Part shown: one piece after another, positions 1 through 5,439 of the stretch
Numbering within the stretch: the stretch's first letter is position 1
Layout of the letters: each line of letters opens with the position of its first letter
The notes under the pieces: generated by a model
What the model saw: the letters and a program-made list of their open reading frames with translations, nothing else
Told to the model about the DNA's origin: nothing
Database searches by the model: none
Program-made: the position numbers and the translations under genes
DNA from: an uncultured Lachnospiraceae bacterium
GTDB lineage: Bacteria > Bacillota > Clostridia > Lachnospirales > Lachnospiraceae
DNA: 7,618 nucleotides
Direction of reading: 5' to 3'
Assembly (NCBI GenBank): GCA_902797475.1
Contig: CADBTG010000007.1
Span: 1 to 7,618 of the forward strand

Positions 1-1153
1 AATAAATCCTGTAATTACCCGACAACGCCAGAAGTGCAAACATATAGAGACAGTTGTCGTAGTATCTGCGCTCGCCCTTTCGAAGCGGCTGATTCCAGAA
101 CCATTCCACCCATTTTTTCGCGGTTTCGAAATCACTTCCCGGCTCCGTGCTGTACGGCACGGAAAGCGCGCTTTGCGCCATCGTGGCGAGAAGCCCCAAA
201 GGATGCAGCACCGGGCGTTCAATCGGCGTGCCGTCGATTTCATAGGAACAGCGGACGGCCTCAAGATCGGTTCCGAAGAACTTCATCATCCGAAGCGGCA
301 CCGCGAGTTGCCCGCAATCGTCGCCGAACCATTCCGCATCGAGACCGATGTTCGCAGCCGTACGGTAAGCGTCGCTGAAGAACGAGCCGAAGTATCCCCA
401 AGGCAGCTTCTTCGTCATCGGCGTGCCGTCGAAATTCGCATATTCGCTGTTCAGACCGGTCACGGGGTGGCAGGCCTTCGCAAGATACTCGCGGCTGACC
501 TGTGCGGCGCGTTTGAAGAACGTTCTGTCTTCCTCGTAAGCCCATTCGGCAAACAATTCATAGAAATGCGGCAAATGATACGAAGGATCCGTGAAAGGGC
601 TTCCCGGAACGAACAGAATCTGTCCGTTCTCGTGATTCCACATCGGAAAACCTTTTCGCCCGTTCTCTCCCTTATGAAGGCAGGCACGGAGGATTTCCTT
701 TGCCTGCTTACTGTATTCGAAGATGCCCTCGCCGTCTCCCCATCTGTGTGAAGCAAAGAACAAAGCCATTGCGAAAAACTCCTCGCCGTCCGGAGCGGGG
801 CCGTAGGCATTTTTCTTACCGTCCGTAGCACAGGACCAGGCGAAATAGCCCTCATTTTCCCCGGAATCCATATACATGTAAGTCTTCGCCCACTTCCAGA
901 TGCGGTCGAATTCTTCCTTTTTGTTCATCTGGACACACATCATCATGCCGTAGGACATGCCCTCGGTTCTGGCATCATGATTGCCGGTATCCTCCAAATA
1001 GCCCATGTCATCGCCGGCCGTATGGAAGATCCTCTCTTCCTCATCATAGAAAAATGTGTCCCACACCTCTAAAAGGCGCTTCGTGATTTCTTCATCGGTC
1101 TTGCCGATTTCTTTCAGTACGTTTCTGTATTGTCCGCTTTGATAAGCACCCAT
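1..1153 (-). CDS. GH8 reducing-end xylose-releasing exo-oligoxylanase (Rex-like), 3' end cut by window edge
   Basis: Intracellular glycoside hydrolase family 8 enzyme, predicted to remove xylose from the reducing end of xylo-oligosaccharides (EC 3.2.1.156 type) by an inverting mechanism. My own minus-strand translation gives 384 residues without a stop; Rex proteins run to about 390 residues, so only a few are missing. Family signatures: ARTEGMSYGM (61-70) with the expected general acid Glu64, YGPAPDGEEFFA (117-128) with Asp122, SHRWGDGEG (135-143), DPSYHLPHFYELF (189-201), and FFSDAYRTAANIGLDAEWFG (258-277) with the expected catalytic base Asp261. Leu-His-Pro at 316-318 matches, from memory, the loop that closes the positive subsites in Rex and gives reducing-end specificity, unlike GH8 endo-xylanases or cellulases. 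RRYYDNCLYMFALLALSGN (362-380) is the typical C-terminus. No signal peptide is seen, which fits cytoplasmic digestion of imported oligomers. The ATG has AGAGG seven bases upstream. No promoter is visible behind the rnpB terminator. GH8 assignment is firm; exact substrate is inferred. Confidence 0.93.
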   Translation of the reverse strand, partial: MGAYQSGQYRNVLKEIGKTDEEITKRLLEVWDTFFYDEEERIFHTAGDDMGYLEDTGNHDARTEGMSYGMMMCVQMNKKEEFDRIWKWAKTYMYMDSGENEGYFAWSCATDGKKNAYGPAPDGEEFFAMALFFASHRWGDGEGIFEYSKQAKEILRACLHKGENGRKGFPMWNHENGQILFVPGSPFTDPSYHLPHFYELFAEWAYEEDRTFFKRAAQVSREYLAKACHPVTGLNSEYANFDGTPMTKKLPWGYFGSFFSDAYRTAANIGLDAEWFGDDCGQLAVPLRMMKFFGTDLEAVRCSYEIDGTPIERPVLHPLGLLATMAQSALSVPYSTEPGSDFETAKKWVEWFWNQPLRKGERRYYDNCLYMFALLALSGNYRIY

Positions 1154-1172
1154 GTTAAATCCTCTCTTATAC

Positions 1173-1200
1173 AAAAAAGTCGGGGCATATTCTGCCCCGA
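1173..1200 (-). terminator. intrinsic terminator of rnpB
   Basis: On the minus strand an 8-bp perfect stem (TCGGGGCA / TGCCCCGA, 1180-1200, five-base loop GAATA) is followed after one base by six T residues (1178-1173). It lies nine bases past the 3' end of the P1 helix of rnpB, so it should form the 3' end of that RNA. There is no T-run on the other strand, so it works in one direction only. It sits about 20 bases before the start codon of the GH8 gene and could therefore also limit readthrough into it. Confidence 0.9.
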
Positions 1201-1209
1201 AAACAGTTT

Positions 1210-1571
1210 ATCGAGTGATGCTGTAAGCCGGGTTCTGTCGAGGATGATCATCTGTCTTGGTCATATGTTACCACATGACTCCTCCGTACCCTTCCGGCTA
1301 CGGAACGCAACCCACCCGGAAACACGACGGGCCGCCGTATCGTTTCCTGTTCGGTCTTGCTGCGAAGTGGGGTTTACACAGCCTTCTCTGTTACCAGCGA
1401 AGCGGTAGTCTCTTACACTGCCATTCCACCCTTACCGCCCGAGGGCGGCGGTTTCTTTTCTGTTGCACTTTCCTTGGAGTCGCCTCCACCGGACGTTATC
1501 CGGCACTCTGCCCTGTGCAGCCCGGACTTTCCTCACCGGCTAAACCGGCGCGATCATCCGCATCACTCGAT
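1210..1571 (-). ncRNA. rnpB: RNase P RNA, bacterial class A
   Basis: Catalytic RNA of ribonuclease P, which trims the 5' leader from pre-tRNAs. The minus strand carries the hallmark 5' core GAGGAAAGTCCGGGCT and the matching 3' core ACAGAACCCGGCTTA (P4 and flanks). P1 is a 12-bp perfect helix joining the ends (1560-1571 with 1210-1221). P2 is GGATGATC / GATCATCC (1552-1559 with 1242-1249). Other landmarks are the AGTGCAACAGA block, GGTAAGGGTGGAA, a P8-like hairpin with a GTAAGAG loop (1404-1422), CGGGTGGG holding the GGU that pairs with the tRNA CCA end (about 1314-1316), and a P18-like hairpin capped by a GTAA GNRA tetraloop (1260-1279). P2, GGU and P18 support class A rather than Bacillus-type class B. 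Length is about 362 nt, normal for the class. It has its own promoter and terminator. One C·A mismatch in P8 is noted in the findings. Confidence 0.97.
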
Positions 1572-1576
1572 GGTAC

Positions 1577-1605
1577 ACTATAACATTTTCCGCGGGGAAA
1601 AGCAA
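1577..1605 (-). promoter_or_regulatory. sigma-A promoter of rnpB
   Basis: Minus strand: -35 box TTGCTT (1600-1605), a 17-base spacer and -10 box TATAGT (1577-1582) preceded by TG one base upstream, an extended -10. The predicted start, about seven bases past the -10 box, falls at 1570-1571, exactly where the P1 helix of rnpB begins. That agreement is the strongest support for this call. The spacer includes a GC-rich CCCCGCGG stretch. Confidence 0.88.
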
Positions 1606-1632
1606 GAGTCCACGAACGGAACTCTTCCGTGG
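1606..1632 (-). other. compact palindromic hairpin just upstream of the rnpB promoter
   Basis: Several mutually exclusive pairings exist here: ACGGAA / TTCCGT with a three-base loop (1616-1621 with 1625-1630), CCACG / CGTGG (1610-1614 with 1628-1632), and AGAGT / ACTCT starting at 1605. No T-run follows on either strand. It abuts the -35 box of rnpB. Function is unknown; it may be part of a transcript end for the upstream operon or a protein-binding palindrome. Confidence 0.5.
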
Positions 1633-1641
1633 CCTACGGGT

Positions 1642-1681
1642 AGTGCACGCATTTTAGTTCGCTTCGCGAAAGGCGTGCACT
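1642..1681 (-). other. nested inverted repeat, 9-bp outer and 5-bp inner stem
   Basis: The outer arms AGTGCACGC / GCGTGCACT (1642-1650 with 1673-1681) are perfect. On the minus strand an inner TTCGC-GAA-GCGAA hairpin sits in the loop next to an unpaired ACTAAAAT stretch. No T-run follows on either strand, so it is not a standard intrinsic terminator. The compact two-level palindrome resembles dispersed intergenic palindromic repeats, but only one copy lies in this window, so the repeat idea is untested. Confidence 0.55.
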
Positions 1682-1683
1682 TC

Positions 1684-1724
1684 ACAATAAGGGATCTCCC
1701 CGCAAGCGGGTCCCCCCTTATTGT
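1684..1724 (-). other. nested inverted repeat overlapping the stop codon of the nucleoside kinase gene
   Basis: The perfect 10-bp outer arms ACAATAAGGG / CCCTTATTGT (1684-1693 with 1715-1724) enclose an inner CCCGC-TT-GCGGG hairpin. The last base of the kinase TGA stop belongs to the outer arm. The position, immediately at the operon end, suits a transcription-end or 3'-exonuclease-blocking structure. However, no T-run follows on the minus strand, so intrinsic termination here is not supported by the usual criteria. Confidence 0.6.
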
Positions 1725-3382
1725 CAAACGTCAAAACAGCTTCCCCCTACGAACTCGCGGGAGATGCTGTTGCGCGGAATCGCGTCGTCCGGGATGTTTA
1801 AGAAGTAGCTGAAGAACTTCAGAAGGCGTTTTGCCTCCACATATTCCGGACAGTCCTTCGGAATGCTGAACAGCAAAGGCTCCGCGTAAAGCTTCAGTAC
1901 GGCCAGCTCGTAGATGGATGCGGAATTGAACATGTAATCCGCCTCTTCCTGGAACGGGAAAATGTAATTCTCTTCGCCGTTACGAACCGAGCTCCACATC
2001 TTAATCGTATCCTTTGCCTCGGTGCCTCTTGTTCTCGCGTCGCGCACGATGCGGCGGAGCAGTCTGCCGTCCGTTGTCGGAATGCGGTTGTGACGGTCAA
2101 CGTTCAGCTCGGTCAGCGCGCTGATGTAAATCTTATATTTGCTCTCGGCGGGAAGCGAATGCGAAAGCTTGTCGTTCAGCCCGTGGATGCCCTCGATGAC
2201 AAGGATGTCATCTGCGCCGAGCTGCATCGTGTTACCGCGGAATTCCTGCTTGCCGGTCTTGAAGTTGAAGGTCGGCATGCTGACCTTTTCCCCGTTAAGA
2301 AGCTGGAGCATCTGCTTATTGAAAAGCTCTACGTCCAGTGCCTCAAGACACTCGAAATTATAGGAACCGTCGGGGTTCTTCGGGCAGTGCTCCCGGTCGC
2401 AGTAGTAATTGTCAAGTCCGATCGGATGCGGCTTCATTCCGAGCGCTTTCAGCTGTACGGAAAGCCGGTACGAGAACGATGTCTTTCCGGAGGAGGAAGG
2501 TCCGGCAATCATAATGAACTTCTTGGTTCCGGCCTTCTTGATCTGAAGCGCCATATCCGCAATCTTCTGCTCCATCAGGGCTTCCTGAACCAGAATCAGT
2601 TCCTCGGTGCGGCCTGCGGCAATCAGTTCGTTCAGATCGCCGACGGTGTCAACCTCGAGGGATTTGCCCCATTTGTTCGCTTCCTGAAGCGTATCGTAAA
2701 GCTTCGGACGGTCAGACGGTTCGGCAGGCACGGTCGGGTTCTTCGGATCCGGAAGCATCAGAAGGAAGCCCTCCTTATAAGGAACCAGATCAAAGACAGT
2801 CAGGCAGCCCGTGGAAGCCGGCATAAAGCCGTAGAAATAGTCCGTATAGCCGGAAAGCACGTATACATTGGTCTTCGAATCGAGACGGTAGGACAGAAGC
2901 TTCACCTTGTCCTCCATGCCGACCTTTTCAAAAAGCTTGATGGCATTTCCCGTGTTCATGGACTTTTTCTCGATCATCTTGTCTTCTTTCACAAGGTCGT
3001 TCATCTCCTTGCGAAGAGTTTCGAGAAATTCCGTGCTGATCGACTTGCGGCCGATGATTTCGCAATAAATCCCCGAGCCGAGGCTGTGCTCGACGCGAAG
3101 GTTGTTGCACTCGTCCTGCCCGTACAGTCTGTACAGTGCGGCAAGCATCATGAAGATCAGGCCACGCTCATAGGTTTTATATCCGGGCGAAGTGTTGATG
3201 TCCAAAAACTCGATTTCGCTGTCCGCATAAAGCCGCTTGAACAGTTCCTTCAGTGAACCGTTCACCATCGCAAGAATCGGTGCATTTCCGCCGATTCCCA
3301 TATCCCGGTAAATGCTTTCGATGGAAACGCCTTCCGGATAAGTTTTCGCAGTGCCGTTTACCGTTACGATAATATCACTCAT
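1724..3382 (-). CDS. TGS-domain nucleoside kinase (ThrRS-like N-terminus plus uridine-kinase-like P-loop domain)
   Basis: The 552-residue product has three parts. Residues 1-65 are a TGS-like beta-grasp domain as at the N-terminus of threonyl-tRNA synthetase. Residues 70 to about 200 resemble the ThrRS second additional domain; EHSLGSGIYCEI (98-109) keeps one His of the usual HxxxH, and the later Cys-x-x-x-His motif is not intact, so a zinc/editing site looks lost. Residues 285-490 are a phosphoribulokinase/uridine-kinase-type domain: Walker A GPSSSGKT (294-301), LDNYY (323-327), NFECLEALD (342-350), ILVIEGIHGLND (393-404) and RRIVRDARTRG (443-453). It probably phosphorylates a nucleoside or similar small molecule with ATP in the cytoplasm; the substrate is unknown. 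I chose the ATG at 3382 over one ten codons upstream because AGGAG lies seven bases before it and the longer form would overlap trmK. It starts four bases after trmK, so co-translation is likely. Confidence 0.88.
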   Translation of the reverse strand: MSDIIVTVNGTAKTYPEGVSIESIYRDMGIGGNAPILAMVNGSLKELFKRLYADSEIEFLDINTSPGYKTYERGLIFMMLAALYRLYGQDECNNLRVEHSLGSGIYCEIIGRKSISTEFLETLRKEMNDLVKEDKMIEKKSMNTGNAIKLFEKVGMEDKVKLLSYRLDSKTNVYVLSGYTDYFYGFMPASTGCLTVFDLVPYKEGFLLMLPDPKNPTVPAEPSDRPKLYDTLQEANKWGKSLEVDTVGDLNELIAAGRTEELILVQEALMEQKIADMALQIKKAGTKKFIMIAGPSSSGKTSFSYRLSVQLKALGMKPHPIGLDNYYCDREHCPKNPDGSYNFECLEALDVELFNKQMLQLLNGEKVSMPTFNFKTGKQEFRGNTMQLGADDILVIEGIHGLNDKLSHSLPAESKYKIYISALTELNVDRHNRIPTTDGRLLRRIVRDARTRGTEAKDTIKMWSSVRNGEENYIFPFQEEADYMFNSASIYELAVLKLYAEPLLFSIPKDCPEYVEAKRLLKFFSYFLNIPDDAIPRNSISREFVGGSCFDV

Positions 3383-3386
3383 ATGC

Positions 3387-4091
3387 TTACTCCTCTTCTT
3401 TGTATTTGCCAAGGCAGAAAAGAATGCGGTTCATCTCTTCTTCCGCCCCTTCAAGCCTCTCTTTGGCGCTTGGCTTATCGCTTTTCGTAAGTGTCTCGAT
3501 CAGCTTCGCCCGTTTCTGTTCCTCTGTCTTCAGAAACTTCCGGTAAACCGGGTCCTTTTTCGCGGGAAGAATTCTTCCGTACAGGTATTCCGCCTCATTG
3601 TACGGCTGTTCTTCCGTCCCCGGTTCGCAGGAAAATGCGACGTAGTATTTGCCGTCTTCAAAGCACGACCTTTCATCCGTAATCCGAAAGCCGAGCTCGT
3701 GAACCTTCTTTCTTACAAGGTCCGGGTCGGATTGGGGCTGGAGCACCATCTGTCCGCAATTAAGAACGCATTCCCTTCCGCGTTCTAAGATGTCGCGCAT
3801 CAGGATGCCGCCCATTCCGGCAATGACAATCCGGTCGGCTTCTTTGGGCTTCAGCTCGTCCATGCCGTCCGAGAGACGGGTTTCAATCTTTTGCCCCTGA
3901 TGAAAGAAGCGGATGTTCTCCTTTGCGCTTGAAAGCGGTCCCTCCCGCAAGTCCATCGCGATGGCATGGGCCGCTTTATGCTCCCGCACGAGCCAGACAG
4001 ACAGGTATCCGTGGTCGCAACCGATGTCGGCCACGGCATTTCCGGGCTTTACCATATCCGCAACGACCCGTAAACGTTTCGATAATCTCAT
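3387..4091 (-). CDS. trmK: tRNA (adenine(22)-N(1))-methyltransferase
   Basis: SAM-dependent enzyme that makes m1A at position 22 in the D-loop of certain tRNAs. The 234-residue length is normal for the family. A Rossmann methyltransferase core occupies about residues 1-155: motif I ADIGCDHGYL (21-30), AMDLREGPL (45-53) with the acidic residue expected to hold the SAM ribose, RLSDGM (72-77), the family signature IAGMGG (90-95), and LQPQSD (117-122). Residues from about 180 form a charged, helical, probably coiled-coil tail rich in Lys and Glu that contributes to tRNA binding in homologues. It begins three bases after rpoD, with GGAG (4098-4101) six bases before the ATG and inside the end of rpoD. 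The rpoD-trmK pairing is a recurrent Firmicutes arrangement and reinforces the call. Confidence 0.95.
   Translation of the reverse strand: MRLSKRLRVVADMVKPGNAVADIGCDHGYLSVWLVREHKAAHAIAMDLREGPLSSAKENIRFFHQGQKIETRLSDGMDELKPKEADRIVIAGMGGILMRDILERGRECVLNCGQMVLQPQSDPDLVRKKVHELGFRITDERSCFEDGKYYVAFSCEPGTEEQPYNEAEYLYGRILPAKKDPVYRKFLKTEEQKRAKLIETLTKSDKPSAKERLEGAEEEMNRILFCLGKYKEEE
3390..3394 (-). promoter_or_regulatory. Shine-Dalgarno that fixes the nucleoside kinase start
   Basis: AGGAG, inside the longer purine run AAGAAGAGGAG, lies seven bases before the ATG at 3382 and directly precedes the trmK stop TAA (3387-3389). An alternative in-frame ATG at 3412 would put this site inside the coding region and force a 26-base overlap with trmK, so the downstream start is preferred. 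Confidence 0.85.
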
Positions 4092-4094
4092 AAG

Positions 4095-5408
4095 TTACTC
4101 CAGATAATCCCGAAGCTTGCGGCTTCTTGAAGGATGACGCAGCTTGCGGAGCGCCTTGGCTTCAATCTGGCGGATTCGCTCACGCGTTACGTCAAACTCC
4201 TTGCCGACTTCCTCGAGCGTGCGCTGCCTGCCGTCGTCCAGGCCGAAGCGGAGGCGGATGACCTTCTGCTCACGGTCGGAAAGCGTCTGCAGGACTTCAT
4301 ATAACTGTTCGCGAAGCATCGAATACGAAGCGGCGTCGGCCGGCATCGGAAGGTGTTCGTCCGGCAGGAAATCGCCGAGATGACTGTCCTCTTCCTCGCC
4401 GATCGGGGTCTCAAGTGATACGGGCTCCTGGGAAATCTTCTGAATTTCCAGAACACGCTCTACGGGGATGCGCATTTCCTTTGCAATCTCCTCGGGGCTC
4501 GGCTCACGGCCGTAATCCTGCAAAAGCTGCCTCTGCACGCGAATCAGACGGTTGATGGTCTCCACCATATGAACGGGGATTCGAATCGTTCTGGCCTGAT
4601 CGGCAATGGCACGGGTGATGGCCTGCCGGATCCACCAGGTCGCGTAGGTACTGAACTTGTAGCCCTTGCGGTAGTCGAATTTTTCAACGGCCTTAATCAG
4701 GCCGAGGTTGCCTTCCTGAATGAGGTCCAAAAACTGCATGCCGCGCCCCACATAACGCTTGGCAATGCTGACAACAAGACGGAGGTTGGCTTCGGAAAGA
4801 CGCTTCTTCGCGGCCTCGTCGCCCTTCTCCATGCGTTTTGAAAGCTCGATTTCCTCATCGGCCGAAAGAAGCGGAACCTTACCGATTTCCTTCAGATACA
4901 TCCTGACGGGATCCTCGATGCTGACGCCCTCGGGAACCGACAAATCGAGCTCCTCCAGATTGTCAAGATTCTCAAGACTCTCCAGCGTTTCGAGATCCTC
5001 TCCGACAAGTTCGTCCTCATCGTCAAGAATCGGAATGTTGTCGAGCTCGGTCATCGTCTCCTCGCGGAGAATGTCGACACCGGTGCTCTCCAGATAGTCG
5101 TAAATGCGGTTCATGCTGCCCGGCTGAAGCTCAATGTCCTTGAAGAAATCGACGATTTCCTGATACTCCAGCACATTTTTCTTCTTTTTGGCAAATGCGG
5201 ACAGCTCCTTCAGCCGTTCCTGGAAACGAAGCATGCCTTCGTCCTTCTTCTCGATCGGCTCAATGTCGGCAGCCTCCTCCTCAATTGCGGTCTCCACGAG
5301 TTCAGCGGACATGGAGCCTTCCGAATCTGCTTCGATTACAGGCGCCTGCTCCTTCTTCTCCTCGGTGTTAACCTCTTCAACCGGTACCGTCGCTTTCTTT
5401 CTTGCCAT
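4095..5408 (-). CDS. rpoD: primary sigma factor, sigma-70/sigma-A
   Basis: Housekeeping sigma subunit that directs RNA polymerase to -35/-10 promoters such as the one seen before rnpB. At 437 residues it is longer than Bacillus sigma-A (about 370), the extra length being N-terminal. Residues 1-60 are Lys/Glu-rich and disordered-looking. Region 1.1 is about 60-115. An acidic linker with a Leu-(Glu/Asp)-x repeat (139-156) follows. Region 1.2 is about 165-200 (DPVRMYLKEIG). Region 2 is about 206-276, including GNLGLIKAVEKFDYRKGYKF and the -10-reading YATWWIRQAI (255-264). Region 3 is about 285-360. Region 4 is about 370-432, with the -35-binding helix-turn-helix TLEEVGKEFDVTRERIRQIE (397-416). 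The complete set of regions 1.1 to 4.2 marks the primary, not an alternative, sigma. The ATG is supported by AAAGGGGA (5415-5422), and dnaG ends 22 bases upstream. The symbol sigA is used in Bacillus. Confidence 0.98.
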   Translation of the reverse strand: MARKKATVPVEEVNTEEKKEQAPVIEADSEGSMSAELVETAIEEEAADIEPIEKKDEGMLRFQERLKELSAFAKKKKNVLEYQEIVDFFKDIELQPGSMNRIYDYLESTGVDILREETMTELDNIPILDDEDELVGEDLETLESLENLDNLEELDLSVPEGVSIEDPVRMYLKEIGKVPLLSADEEIELSKRMEKGDEAAKKRLSEANLRLVVSIAKRYVGRGMQFLDLIQEGNLGLIKAVEKFDYRKGYKFSTYATWWIRQAITRAIADQARTIRIPVHMVETINRLIRVQRQLLQDYGREPSPEEIAKEMRIPVERVLEIQKISQEPVSLETPIGEEEDSHLGDFLPDEHLPMPADAASYSMLREQLYEVLQTLSDREQKVIRLRFGLDDGRQRTLEEVGKEFDVTRERIRQIEAKALRKLRHPSRSRKLRDYLE

Positions 5409-5422
5409 GGTAAATCCCCTTT

Positions 5423-5439
5423 CTGCAATGCTATTGCAA
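5423..5439 (-). other. short hairpin at the dnaG stop codon, upstream of the rpoD ribosome-binding site
   Basis: TGCAAT-AGC-ATTGCA (5424-5438) is a perfect 6-bp inverted repeat with a three-base loop, and a G-U pair extends it to seven. The dnaG TAG stop spans the end of the 5' arm and the loop. Directly downstream is the rpoD Shine-Dalgarno. No T-run follows, so it is not a terminator. It could be an mRNA processing or stability element, or chance. Confidence 0.4.

Noticed and set aside
173..751. Plus- and minus-strand open frames within the first 1.1 kb
   Set aside because: They are out of frame with, or antisense to, the uninterrupted GH8 reading frame, which matches the Rex family along its entire visible length.
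1166..1171. TATAAG as a possible -10 box for the GH8 gene
   Set aside because: Transcription would start inside the ribosome-binding site, and the -35 position would fall in the terminator hairpin on a sequence unlike TTGACA.
1684..1724. Calling the hairpin at the kinase stop an intrinsic terminator
   Set aside because: The stem is strong, but no T-run follows on the minus strand (the next bases are GAAGTGCACG), so the standard criterion fails.
1606..1724. CRISPR array or attachment site
   Set aside because: The three palindromes differ in sequence and are not direct repeats with uniform spacers, and no cas, integrase or tRNA gene is nearby.
1130..1812. Overlapping short plus-strand open frames across the rnpB region
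   Set aside because: They fall on the RNase P RNA gene and its promoter/hairpin spacer. The RNA signatures, promoter and terminator on the minus strand explain this stretch.
2090..3256. Long open frame of 388 codons on the plus strand
   Set aside because: It is wholly antisense to the nucleoside kinase, whose protein has clear family motifs. The plus-strand translation shows no recognisable domain, and the open frame is explained by codon bias of the real gene.
3383..3412. Upstream ATG at 3412 as the kinase start
   Set aside because: It would overlap the end of trmK, adds a lysine-rich segment encoded by the trmK tail and Shine-Dalgarno region, and lacks as good a ribosome-binding site as the ATG at 3382.
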